Positions 55,804 to 63,863 of a DNA stretch of 64,000 nt are shown here, piece by piece (position 1 is the stretch's first letter; each line of letters begins with the position of its first letter). A program made the position numbers and the translations under genes. The DNA is taken from positions 1 through 64,000 of the forward strand of contig QCSA01000002.1 of assembly GCA_003211695.1 (NCBI GenBank). The letters are read 5' to 3'. This stretch comes from Pelagibacteraceae bacterium AG-464-P07. GTDB taxonomy: Bacteria; Pseudomonadota; Alphaproteobacteria; Pelagibacterales; Pelagibacteraceae. The notes under the pieces are model-generated. The model did not search any database and was not told the DNA's origin. It saw nothing but the letters and a program-made list of their open reading frames with translations.

Positions 55804-55815
55804 AATTTTTAATAA

Positions 55816-56559
55816 TTAAAAAATTTTAAATCCCATTCTTGTAGCAACAAAAATGACTAGTATAGCAGTTACTAAGGCTAGAATACGAGTCGGAAATATT
55901 TTCAAATTTAAAAAATTTCCTAGCTGTCCTCCAATTAAAACGGCTACCAAAAGATACCAGTAATTTGGAATTTCTGTTAAAATTGCATTTTTTGTTAATT
56001 GTCCAATAATTCCAGAGACTGAATTAATCAGGATAAACAATGAGGCAGTGGTTACAATATGATTTGGTCTAGCTGCTCTAATTAGAAAAAGTATTGGGCT
56101 CAAAAAAATTCCTCCACCAATTCCAACAATGCCTGAAATGAATCCTAATACTCCTCCAATTAAAATTGAAACTGGTATTGGAATTTTTCTGTAATTTTCT
56201 TCTTTATCGTCGTAAGATTTGAAGTTTATTAATAATAAAATTCCTGCTGCCATCAAAACTAAAAACAGCAATATTTCAAACAATCTTTTTTCTATCGGCA
56301 AAGAACCACCAATAAAAGCCAAAGGTATTGATCCAATTAAATAAGGAAGTAAAAGTTTAAGATTTAAGTTTCCTGTTCTAATATAATTAAAGCAATTACC
56401 TGATACGACTATAATATTACAAGATAAAGCGATAACAGGAAAAATAAAATAGGGAACACCCCAAATCAAAAGGAGAGCTAAATAAGTAGAACCACCACCA
56501 AAACCAACACTGGAGTACAAAATAGCAGTAGCCAAAAATAATATTGCTAATAGCATCAT
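55816..56559 (-). CDS. TauE/SafE (TSUP) family membrane transporter
   Basis: The 247-residue protein has about eight hydrophobic segments, with the TSUP glycine-rich motif GGVLGFISGIVGIGGGIFLSP (in two parts) in the second half and SSVGFGGGSTY near the N-terminus. The family exports sulfite, sulfoacetate or related organosulfur compounds. It is the first gene of a two-gene unit with the methyltransferase downstream and is divergent from moaB (24-base gap). Confidence 0.85.
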   Translation of the reverse strand: MMLLAILFLATAILYSSVGFGGGSTYLALLLIWGVPYFIFPVIALSCNIIVVSGNCFNYIRTGNLNLKLLLPYLIGSIPLAFIGGSLPIEKRLFEILLFLVLMAAGILLLINFKSYDDKEENYRKIPIPVSILIGGVLGFISGIVGIGGGIFLSPILFLIRAARPNHIVTTASLFILINSVSGIIGQLTKNAILTEIPNYWYLLVAVLIGGQLGNFLNLKIFPTRILALVTAILVIFVATRMGFKIF

Positions 56560-56583
56560 CGTTATTTATCCTACAAATAAATT

Positions 56584-57084
56584 ATGCAAGTTAACATAGC
56601 ACTTTTAACAGTAACGGATACCAGAACCATTGATACCGATAAATCGGGTGCCATTTTAGTAAAAAAAATAAAAGAACAAAATCATAAGTTAGTTGATAGA
56701 AAAATTGTAAAAGATGAAAAAGAAGAAATAAAAAAAGTTTTATCAGACTGGTTAAAAAATAATGAACTAGATGTAATTATAACAACAGGAGGAACGGGTT
56801 TAACTGGTAGAGATATTACTCCTGAAGCAATAAAAGAAATTGCTGATAAAGAAATTCCTGGATTTGGAGAACTATTTAGAGAATTAAGTTACAAAACTGT
56901 AGGAACCTCTGCTATGCAATCAAGAGCTTGTGCTGTATTAGCAAATGGAAAATACATATTTGCTTTACCCGGTTCCTCAGGCGGTGTAACGGATGCTTGG
57001 GATGGAATTTTAAAATATCAACTTGATATCAATCACAAACCTTGCAATTTTGTAGAATTATTTCCAAGACTTAAAGAGAAATAA
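56584..57084 (+). CDS. moaB: Molybdenum cofactor biosynthesis protein MoaB/Mog family
   Basis: The 166-residue protein has the MPT-binding features TTGGTGLTGRDITPEA and ALPGSSGGVTDAWDG. MoaB/MogA activates molybdopterin by adenylylation. It precedes the molybdenum hydroxylase cluster (coxSLM) by about 2 kb, supporting cofactor supply. MoaB fits better than Mog by length, but the roles overlap. Confidence 0.88.
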   Translation: MQVNIALLTVTDTRTIDTDKSGAILVKKIKEQNHKLVDRKIVKDEKEEIKKVLSDWLKNNELDVIITTGGTGLTGRDITPEAIKEIADKEIPGFGELFRELSYKTVGTSAMQSRACAVLANGKYIFALPGSSGGVTDAWDGILKYQLDINHKPCNFVELFPRLKEK

Positions 57085-57158
57085 TTTTTTTATTTATAAT
57101 AAAAACTAATCTTGTCTCAGAAAATTTATGGTATTTTGAATCTTTTGATTTCATTATT

Positions 57159-57308
57159 ATGGGTAAAAATAAACCTAGGGCATATAAAATTATTATTACC
57201 AAAGCAGATATAAGAAAAGCTCGCATCGCATTAATTTTCATTGGGACAATATATTTCTTTTATTTAATTTTGTATTGGGCTAAAAACGTCACATTGTGGA
57301 ACACTTAA
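57159..57308 (+). CDS. 49-residue single-pass membrane protein
   Basis: The small frame from ATG 57159 encodes a basic N-terminus (MGKNKPRAYKIIITKADIRK), one hydrophobic helix (IALIFIGTIYFFYLILYW) and a short tail. Its end overlaps the next frame by 13 bases, which suggests translation coupling. I do not recognise a family. Reading frame and layout support it, but short length limits confidence. Confidence 0.6.
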   Translation: MGKNKPRAYKIIITKADIRKARIALIFIGTIYFFYLILYWAKNVTLWNT

Positions 57309-57676
57309 TAGAAGATATAGTTTTTCTTCAAGATAAAATATTCCTAAGAGGTTTTATTTTTGGTCTCGTTCATGTTGGAATTATGTTAATCGGTTATTAC
57401 ACTGGTTGGAGCATTAATAGGCTATTAAAAATTGTCTCCAATGGATTTATTGCAGGCATCGTTGGTGTAGTAATAGCACATGTAGTAGCAGACTATATTG
57501 CTGCAACTCTTGATCCAGACATAAGACCTGCTGCCCTAGGTATTGTTGTTGGAGGTTTGTTACCATTAATATTTATTCCTTTTTTGGAAAAATATGTAAC
57601 TAAGAGCAAATATCATATTGCTATAGGCGATCACGAAGACCTTCAAAAAGATTTAAAAAAAAGACACAGAAAATAA
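57296..57676 (+). CDS. Small three-helix membrane protein of unknown function
   Basis: The 126-residue protein starts with GTG at 57296 inside the preceding small gene. Three hydrophobic segments are near residues 18-37, 46-68 and 76-97, followed by a charged tail. GIVVGGLLPLIFIPFLEKY is notable. No family is recognised. It follows moaB and the 49-residue membrane protein, so a membrane complex is possible but not shown. Confidence 0.68.
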   Translation: MEHLIEDIVFLQDKIFLRGFIFGLVHVGIMLIGYYTGWSINRLLKIVSNGFIAGIVGVVIAHVVADYIAATLDPDIRPAALGIVVGGLLPLIFIPFLEKYVTKSKYHIAIGDHEDLQKDLKKRHRK

Positions 57677-57692
57677 TTTTTTATTTAATATA

Positions 57693-58064
57693 TTAAATGC
57701 CTTTTTTTATAGCGGAATAAATAATCTCTTTATCAGTTTGACCAATAATGCGAGCTACTTCTTTATTACCTTTGTAAACAACAATAGTAGCCCAAAAATC
57801 TATACTTAGTTTTTTTGCTATATCTTCATTTTTATTTTGATCATAACTAAAAAAAATAATTTCATTAAATTCTTTTTCAGCCCGATCCAAAATTTTTGTT
57901 TGTTTGGCACAGGTGCCACAAAAAATATTATAAGAATTTACAACTATTGTTCTCCCATCTGTTTTAGCTTTTTCAAATATTTCTATTGAAAAATTTGTTT
58001 CTTTCTCAACAGCTGAAGCTGAAAAACAAGTAATAATAAATAGTAAAAGTAAAAGTTTTTTCAT
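57693..58064 (-). CDS. Exported thioredoxin-fold protein (CGTC)
   Basis: The ATG at 58064 gives a 123-residue protein with a signal peptide (KKLLLLLFIITCFSASA) and a thioredoxin-type active site FCGTCAKQ. Periplasmic location and a redox or disulfide role are likely. The upstream in-frame start at 58097 would add 11 residues before the signal and is less likely. It follows the DUF1244 gene on the same strand. Confidence 0.8.
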   Translation of the reverse strand: MKKLLLLLFIITCFSASAVEKETNFSIEIFEKAKTDGRTIVVNSYNIFCGTCAKQTKILDRAEKEFNEIIFFSYDQNKNEDIAKKLSIDFWATIVVYKGNKEVARIIGQTDKEIIYSAIKKGI

Positions 58065-58072
58065 ATTAATAA

Positions 58073-58318
58073 TTATTTTCGATATTTTTGTTTCCACTCT
58101 TCGTATGACATACCATAAACATGCTTTCTAGCATCAGGATCGGAGATATCTATCCCTTTTTTTTGGGCTTCTTCTCGATACCATTTAGATAAGCAGTTTC
58201 TACAAAATCCAGCTAGATTCATAAGATCAATATTTTGAACATCTTTCCTATCTCGTAGGTGGTGAATTAATCTTTCAAAAGCTGCAGATTGTAATTCTTT
58301 TTTTGTATCGTTATCCAT
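58073..58318 (-). CDS. DUF1244 family protein
   Basis: The 81-residue protein matches DUF1244: FERLIHHLRDRKDVQNIDLM, NLAGFCRNCLSKWYREEA, and the C-terminal YGMSYEEWKQKY. The family is common in Alpha- and other Proteobacteria and has no defined function; the two conserved cysteines in FCRNC could bind metal. It is divergent from coxG. Confidence 0.9.
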   Translation of the reverse strand: MDNDTKKELQSAAFERLIHHLRDRKDVQNIDLMNLAGFCRNCLSKWYREEAQKKGIDISDPDARKHVYGMSYEEWKQKYRK

Positions 58319-58352
58319 AATAAAATTTATTATATACTAGTTTATTTGAAAC

Positions 58353-58925
58353 ATGAAACTAACAGGATCATACGAAATAAAATTGGATAAGAATTCAGTC
58401 TGGAAAGCTTTGAATGATCCTGAAATTCTTAAGAAAAGTATACCTGGGTGTGAAGAATTCAAAAAAAACTCTGACACCAATTTTACAGCAACTGCTACAA
58501 ATAAAATTGGACCATTTAATGCTACTTTTACAGGAGATATTGAACTTAAAGATTTAAATCCTCCTGATAGTTATAAAATTGCTGGACAAGGAAATTCACC
58601 TGTTGGATTTGCTTCAGGTGAGGCTTCAGTGAAGTTAGAAGAAAGTAATGGAATTACTAAATTAATTTATAGTGTAGAAGCAAACGTTGGAGGAAAAATA
58701 GCTCAAGTTGGATCAAGGTTAATTGATATGACAGCAAAAAAAATGGCAGATATTTTTTTTGGTAAATTTTCAGAACTATTATCATCAGCAGAAAAAAAAG
58801 AAGAAAAAAAAGAGGAAATTAAAACTGTTTCAAAAAAAAGTTTCGATTTAAAACAAATTAATAAAAAACTGTTATACGCAACTGTTGTAGCTGTTGTTTT
58901 ACTAGCCATTTACTTGCTCAAATAA
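58353..58925 (+). CDS. coxG: CoxG-like SRPBCC protein with C-terminal membrane anchor
   Basis: The 190-residue protein has the CoxG-type SRPBCC fold (MKLTGSYEIKLDKNSVWKAL and IPGCEEF; later GKIAQVGSRLIDMTAKKMA). A charged lysine/glutamate stretch precedes a C-terminal membrane helix (residues about 171-189). CoxG recruits CO-dehydrogenase-type enzymes to the membrane. It sits 84 bases upstream of coxS, in the expected order. Confidence 0.88.
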   Translation: MKLTGSYEIKLDKNSVWKALNDPEILKKSIPGCEEFKKNSDTNFTATATNKIGPFNATFTGDIELKDLNPPDSYKIAGQGNSPVGFASGEASVKLEESNGITKLIYSVEANVGGKIAQVGSRLIDMTAKKMADIFFGKFSELLSSAEKKEEKKEEIKTVSKKSFDLKQINKKLLYATVVAVVLLAIYLLK

Positions 58926-59009
58926 TTTTTTCTAATAGAACGTGTATTTTAATTTAGCATTGCGACTTTTTAACCATTATGTTTAAATATTTATGACAGG
59001 AGAAGTCTG

Positions 59010-59471
59010 ATGCAAAAGGTTTCGTTAGAAATTAATGGCAAGAAGGTTTCACGGGAAATAGAAGATCACACCTTATTATCAACTTTATTAAGAGACATTT
59101 TAAGTTTAACCGGCACACATATTGGTTGTGATACTAGTCAATGTGGAGCTTGCGTCGTTCATGTGGATGGAAAATCCGTTAAGAGCTGTACACTTTTTGC
59201 TGCAGATATTCATGGATCGAAAGTTACAACTATCGAAGGACTTGCAAATAATGGAAAAATGCACCCAATGCAAGAAGCTTTCAAGAAACTTCACGGCTTG
59301 CAATGTGGATTCTGTACACCAGGTATGGTGATGAGCGCGGTAGATTTACTAAAAAATAATAAAAAACCTAGCGATCAAGAAATTAGAGATTGGTTAGAAG
59401 GTAATATCTGTCGTTGTACAGGTTACCAGAATATTGTGGCCGCTGTTAAGGAAGCTGCTTCAAAAATGTAG
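59010..59471 (+). CDS. coxS: Molybdenum hydroxylase small subunit, two [2Fe-2S] (CoxS-like)
   Basis: The 153-residue protein has the plant-type [2Fe-2S] cysteines C40, C45, C48 and C60 and the second cluster cysteines C99, C102, C134 and C136 (CGFCTPGM and ICRCTGYQ). It passes electrons from the Mo site to the FAD subunit. A good AGGAG ribosome-binding site precedes ATG 59010. The S-L-M gene order is typical of form II enzymes. Confidence 0.95.
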   Translation: MQKVSLEINGKKVSREIEDHTLLSTLLRDILSLTGTHIGCDTSQCGACVVHVDGKSVKSCTLFAADIHGSKVTTIEGLANNGKMHPMQEAFKKLHGLQCGFCTPGMVMSAVDLLKNNKKPSDQEIRDWLEGNICRCTGYQNIVAAVKEAASKM

Positions 59472-59489
59472 ATAAAAAAGAAGAAGAAT

Positions 59490-61865
59490 ATGGCAAGTAG
59501 TTTAATAGGATCAAGAGTAGAGAGAAAAGAAGATAAGAAATTCCTTACTGGTAAAGGAAGGTACACCGCTGATATTAATCTTGCTAACCAAACTTATGCA
59601 TATTTTGTTCGTTCTCCACATGCTAGAGCTACAATTTCAAAAGTTGACATATCAAAAGCCTCTAATGCACCAGGTGTTGTAAAGATATTAACTGGAGATG
59701 ATTTAGCTAAAGATAAAATTGGCGGACTTATCGCAGGATGGAAAATAGTGAGCCAAGATGGAACCGATATGAAATGTCCACCACATCCTCCTTTAGCAAA
59801 CAAAGCAGTAAATTTTGTGGGAGATCATGTAGCAATTGTAATTGCTGAGACACTAGATCAGGCTAAGGATGCAGCGGAAAAGGTTCGAGTTAATTATAAG
59901 GTATTAAAAGCAGTAGTAAATACTGGTGATGCTTTAAATTCAAAAGCTATCTATGACGGAATAGATAAAAATTTATCTTTTGACTTTTTATTGGGAGATA
60001 AAGGAAAAACTGATGAAGCTTTTTCAAAGGCAGATAAAATTGTAAAACTTGATTTAGTAAATAACAGATTAATACCAAATGCAATGGAACCTAGAGCTGC
60101 TATTGGTGACTATAATTCATCATCAGAAGAATTAACTTTATATACGGCAAGTCAAAATCCACATCTATCAAGATTAATTTTGTCGGCGTTTAATGCTGTA
60201 CATCCAGAACATAAATTTAGAATTGTGGCTCCTGATGTAGGTGGAGGCTTTGGATCAAAGATTAACGCTTATGCTGAAGATGCAGTTGTAGCTTGGGCAT
60301 CTAAAAAAATTGAAAGACCAGTTAAATGGGTTGCTGAAAGAAGTGAGTCGTTTTTGTCAGATAATCATGGCAGAGATCATGTTACTCATGTGGAATTAGC
60401 GCTTAAAAATGATGGAAAAATAACAGCTATAAGAGTTGATACTATAGCAAATTTGGGAGCGTATGCTCTTGTTCTTGGCACTGTAACTCCAACGTATTTA
60501 TATGCACCTTTACTTGTAGGACCTTATGATATTCCAACAGCATGTTGCAATGTCAAAGCAGTTTATACGAACACAGCTCCAACCGACGCTTATAGAGGAG
60601 CTGGAAGACCAGAAGCAACATATGTGGTTGAAAGAATTGTCACTGAAGCCGCTAAAGAAATTGGAATGGATCAAGCTGAGTTTAGAAAGAAAAACTTTAT
60701 TAACAAATTTCCACACCAGCAATGCTTAGTACATAATATAGACTCAGGTGATTATCACGCTCATTTAGATAAAGCATTGGAATTATCTGATTACAAAAAC
60801 TTTGAAAATAGAAGGTCACAGTCATCAGCAAAAGGAAAACTTAGAGGAATCGGCTTTTCAACTTATCTGGAAGCATGCGGAGTTGCTCCTTCAGCTGTGG
60901 TGATGTCAATTGGTGCAGGCGTAGGTCTATGGGAATCAGCAGAAGTAAGATTTAATGCTACAGGAAATATTTCCGTTTTTACAGGAACCCATAGTCACGG
61001 ACAAAGTCATGACACGACATTTGCTCAAATTGTTGGCGATAGATTAGGAGTTCCAATAGAAAATATAGATATTGTACATGGAGATACAGATAAAGGACCA
61101 TTTGGAATGGGAACTTATGGATCAAGATCACTTGCTGTTGGAGGAACAGCGATTGTCAAAGCGTGTGATAAAATTATTGAAAAAGGAAGAAAGGTTGCTG
61201 CCAAGATGTTGGAAGCAAAACCTGAAGATGTGGATTTTAAGGATGGAGAATTTATAGTTAAAAATTCAAATAAAAAGAAGACAATAGGAGAAGTTGCCTT
61301 TGCATGTTATTTACCCGGAACGTTTGGAGATATTAAATCTCCACTTCCTGAAGGCGTTGAACCAGGTTTAATGGAAACATCTTTTTTTGATCCTTCTAAT
61401 TTTTCATTTCCAGCAGGTTCACATATTTGTGAAGTTGAAGTAGATCAAGATACGGGAGAAACAAAAGTAGTTAAATATACTGTAGTGGATGATTTTGGAA
61501 CGGTTATTAACCCTTTAATTGTTGAAGGCCAAGTTCATGGAGGTGTAGCGCAAGGTATTGGACAAGCTCTATATGAGAATGCTCACTACGATGAATCGGG
61601 TCAGTTAATAACTGCTTCTTATATGGATTATACGATGCCAAGGGCCGACAATTTTCCAGAAATTAAACTTGGTTTTACCTCAACACCAGCAACATCAAAT
61701 CCACTGGGAGCTAAGGGATGTGGGGAAGCAGGAACCATCGCGGCTCCAGCAGCCGTTATGAATGCTGTAATAGATGCAATTGACACAGATATATCAATGC
61801 CAGCAACTTCTGAAAAAGTATGTAATGCATTACAAAAAAATAAAAAAAATAAGGAAGCAGCATAA
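59490..61865 (+). CDS. coxL: Molybdenum hydroxylase large subunit, form II CoxL type
   Basis: The 791-residue Mo-cofactor subunit of the xanthine oxidase family carries the form II active-site motif AYRGAGR at residues 367-373, not the AYXCSFR of form I CO dehydrogenase. PDVGGGFGSK, GTYGSRSLAVGG and the GAKGCGEAGTI block with the catalytic glutamate are present. Form II enzymes have doubtful CO activity and may oxidise other small molecules such as aldehydes or heterocycles. It is between coxS and coxM. Confidence 0.93.
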   Translation: MASSLIGSRVERKEDKKFLTGKGRYTADINLANQTYAYFVRSPHARATISKVDISKASNAPGVVKILTGDDLAKDKIGGLIAGWKIVSQDGTDMKCPPHPPLANKAVNFVGDHVAIVIAETLDQAKDAAEKVRVNYKVLKAVVNTGDALNSKAIYDGIDKNLSFDFLLGDKGKTDEAFSKADKIVKLDLVNNRLIPNAMEPRAAIGDYNSSSEELTLYTASQNPHLSRLILSAFNAVHPEHKFRIVAPDVGGGFGSKINAYAEDAVVAWASKKIERPVKWVAERSESFLSDNHGRDHVTHVELALKNDGKITAIRVDTIANLGAYALVLGTVTPTYLYAPLLVGPYDIPTACCNVKAVYTNTAPTDAYRGAGRPEATYVVERIVTEAAKEIGMDQAEFRKKNFINKFPHQQCLVHNIDSGDYHAHLDKALELSDYKNFENRRSQSSAKGKLRGIGFSTYLEACGVAPSAVVMSIGAGVGLWESAEVRFNATGNISVFTGTHSHGQSHDTTFAQIVGDRLGVPIENIDIVHGDTDKGPFGMGTYGSRSLAVGGTAIVKACDKIIEKGRKVAAKMLEAKPEDVDFKDGEFIVKNSNKKKTIGEVAFACYLPGTFGDIKSPLPEGVEPGLMETSFFDPSNFSFPAGSHICEVEVDQDTGETKVVKYTVVDDFGTVINPLIVEGQVHGGVAQGIGQALYENAHYDESGQLITASYMDYTMPRADNFPEIKLGFTSTPATSNPLGAKGCGEAGTIAAPAAVMNAVIDAIDTDISMPATSEKVCNALQKNKKNKEAA

Positions 61866-61870
61866 ATATT

Positions 61871-62659
61871 ATGAAAGGTTTTAATTTTCATTCGGTAAAA
61901 AATGTAAAGGAAGCAAAAAAATTAGCTTCAGGTAAATCAGCTTTTTTAGCTGGAGGAATGACTACAATCCCAGCGATGAAACTTAGACTGGCTTCTTATT
62001 CAGATATTATTGATATCAAAAATATTAAAGATTTATCGGGTATCAAAGTATCAAGTAAGAGTCTAAAAATTGGTGCAACAACTAAACATGCTGAAGTTGC
62101 AGCTTCTAAAGAAGTAAAAAAAGCTATTAGTTCTTTAGCTCATTTAGCTGATGGTATTGGAGATCCTCAAGTTAGAAATCGTGGAACGATAGGGGGATCG
62201 ATTGCAAATAATGATCCCGCAGCTGACTATCCAGCAGCTTGTTTGGCCTTAAATGCAATAATTCACACAAGCGATAGAAAAATTGTTTCTGATAAATTTT
62301 TTAAAGGTATGTTTGAAACTGCTTTAAAAAAAGGTGAATTAATACAAGCAGTAGAATTTCAAGTTCCAGATAAATCTTGCTATGTAAAATTTCCTAATCC
62401 TGCATCTAGATATGCAATAGTTGGAGTTTATGTTGCAAAGTATAAAAAAGAAGTAAATGTTGCAGTTACTGGAGTTGAATCTGCTGTTTTTCGATGTAAA
62501 AAAATTGAAAGTGCTTTAAAATCTAACTTTTCAAGCTCAGCCATAGACGGTGTAAAAATTAGTTCATCAGGTTTTAACTCTGATATTCACGCATCATCTG
62601 ATTATCGGGCACATCTAATAAAAGTTCTAGCTAAAAAAGCAGTTGCTGGCTGCAAATAA
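61871..62659 (+). CDS. coxM: Molybdenum hydroxylase FAD subunit (CoxM-like)
   Basis: The 262-residue flavoprotein subunit has the FAD-binding AGGMTTIPAMKLR and IGDPQVRNRGTIGGSIANND followed by PAADYPAA. It delivers electrons from the Fe-S subunit to an acceptor. It begins 5 bases after coxL and ends 40 bases before the first XdhC gene. Confidence 0.93.
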   Translation: MKGFNFHSVKNVKEAKKLASGKSAFLAGGMTTIPAMKLRLASYSDIIDIKNIKDLSGIKVSSKSLKIGATTKHAEVAASKEVKKAISSLAHLADGIGDPQVRNRGTIGGSIANNDPAADYPAACLALNAIIHTSDRKIVSDKFFKGMFETALKKGELIQAVEFQVPDKSCYVKFPNPASRYAIVGVYVAKYKKEVNVAVTGVESAVFRCKKIESALKSNFSSSAIDGVKISSSGFNSDIHASSDYRAHLIKVLAKKAVAGCK

Positions 62660-62699
62660 GCTCTTTTAAAATCATTCACTTTTAATTTAAGATACATCA

Positions 62700-63029
62700 A
62701 TGAAAAATTCATTTGATGAGAAAATCTTGGAAGAAGCTCAAGACTGGCTATCAGCCAAAAGAAATGTGATTTTAGCAACCGTAACTCAAACATGGGGTTC
62801 ATCCCCAAGACCAGTTGGAAGTCGAATGATTGTTAACGATAAAGGTGATTTTTCAGGCTCTGTATCAGGAGGATGTGTAGAAACGGCGGTTGTTCGCGAA
62901 TGTTTAAGTTTATTAAAAGACAAAAAAGCACATAAAAAAATAGAATTTAAAGTTTCAAATGAAAGCGCTTGGGAAATTGGTTTAGCTTGTGGTGGAGAGA
63001 TTGCAATCTTTTTAGAACAAATTAATTAA
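62700..63029 (+). CDS. XdhC/CoxI family N-terminal part (molybdenum hydroxylase maturation)
   Basis: The 109-residue protein matches the N-terminal XdhC-CoxI domain: TVTQTWGSSPRPVGSRMIV, GSVSGGCVETAVV, and the cysteine in LACGGEI. The family helps insert sulfurated molybdenum cofactor. The C-terminal Rossmann part is in a separate gene at 63183, with a tiny membrane protein in between. Confidence 0.88.
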   Translation: MKNSFDEKILEEAQDWLSAKRNVILATVTQTWGSSPRPVGSRMIVNDKGDFSGSVSGGCVETAVVRECLSLLKDKKAHKKIEFKVSNESAWEIGLACGGEIAIFLEQIN

Positions 63030-63039
63030 ATAAAATATT

Positions 63040-63183
63040 ATGAGTACATTCGTAGCTAGTCATAAAAAATACATAAAATGGTGGAAAAAAAAATTGAATG
63101 TATCTGATTATGGCCTTTTATGGATTTCCTTTATTAAAGGATTGATAATTGGATTATTGATTTATCATTTTTTTATTAAGTAA
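63040..63183 (+). CDS. 47-residue single-pass membrane protein
   Basis: The frame from ATG 63040 has a basic, aromatic N-terminal region (HKKYIKWWKKKLN) and one C-terminal hydrophobic helix (LLWISFIKGLIIGLLIYHFF). Its stop overlaps the next gene as TAATG. No family is recognised. The tight coupling between the two XdhC halves argues that it is translated. Confidence 0.6.
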   Translation: MSTFVASHKKYIKWWKKKLNVSDYGLLWISFIKGLIIGLLIYHFFIK

Positions 63184-63863
63184 TGAAAAAGCAGTTACTT
63201 AAAGAAATTATTGAAAAAAAAGAAAAAAAGATTGAGTTCGCTATTATTACTGATCTTCAGAATGGAGAAAGTTGTATTTTTGAAAAAAATAAACCAATAG
63301 ATAGAAATTTTGAGAAATATAAAGATAAAATTGATTTACACTTTAGTAATAAAAAAGACGGAATAATAGAAGGAACAAACATCTTTGTAGAGACTTATAT
63401 ACGTCCGATAAAAGTAATTATAGTTGGAGCAGTTCATATAGCTCAATATTTAGTTAATTTCGCTAAAAGTTTAAATTTTGAAATTTCCATTATTGATCCA
63501 AGAGGTTATTTTGCAACAGAGAAAAGATTTCCAAATATAAAAATAATAAATAAGTGGCCTAAAGAAGCATTTGAGGATATTGAAACTAATCAAAACTCAG
63601 CTTTAATAGCATTAACTCATGATCCGAAAATAGATGATCCAGCTCTTCAACATGCAATAAAAAAAAATTTTTTTTATATAGGAGCATTAGGAAGCAAAAA
63701 AACTCACGAAAACCGTTGTAAAAGATTAAAAGAAGCAGGATTTAAAGATGAAGAAATTAAAAGAATTTTTGGACCTATCGGAATAAAACTTGGAGGACGT
63801 TCAGCTCCAGAAATTGCTTTATCAATTATTGCTCAATTAGTTGCCGAAGCATATAAAAAATAA
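63183..63863 (+). CDS. XdhC family C-terminal Rossmann part
   Basis: The 226-residue protein has the XdhC Rossmann region: a VIIVGAVHIAQYL dinucleotide-type loop, IIDPRGYFATEKRF, ALIALTHDPKIDDPAL, and FYIGALGSKKTHENR, ending with PEIALSIIAQLVAEA. The usual GxGxxG loop reads GAVHIA, slightly changed from the GAGHVA pattern. It starts within the upstream small gene stop and directly precedes the MocA-like gene. Confidence 0.87.
   Translation: MKKQLLKEIIEKKEKKIEFAIITDLQNGESCIFEKNKPIDRNFEKYKDKIDLHFSNKKDGIIEGTNIFVETYIRPIKVIIVGAVHIAQYLVNFAKSLNFEISIIDPRGYFATEKRFPNIKIINKWPKEAFEDIETNQNSALIALTHDPKIDDPALQHAIKKNFFYIGALGSKKTHENRCKRLKEAGFKDEEIKRIFGPIGIKLGGRSAPEIALSIIAQLVAEAYKK

Noticed and set aside
62700-63863. 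XdhC as one frameshifted gene
   Set aside because: The two parts are separated by an intact 47-codon frame and each has its own ATG and stop, so a true split is favoured over a single shift.
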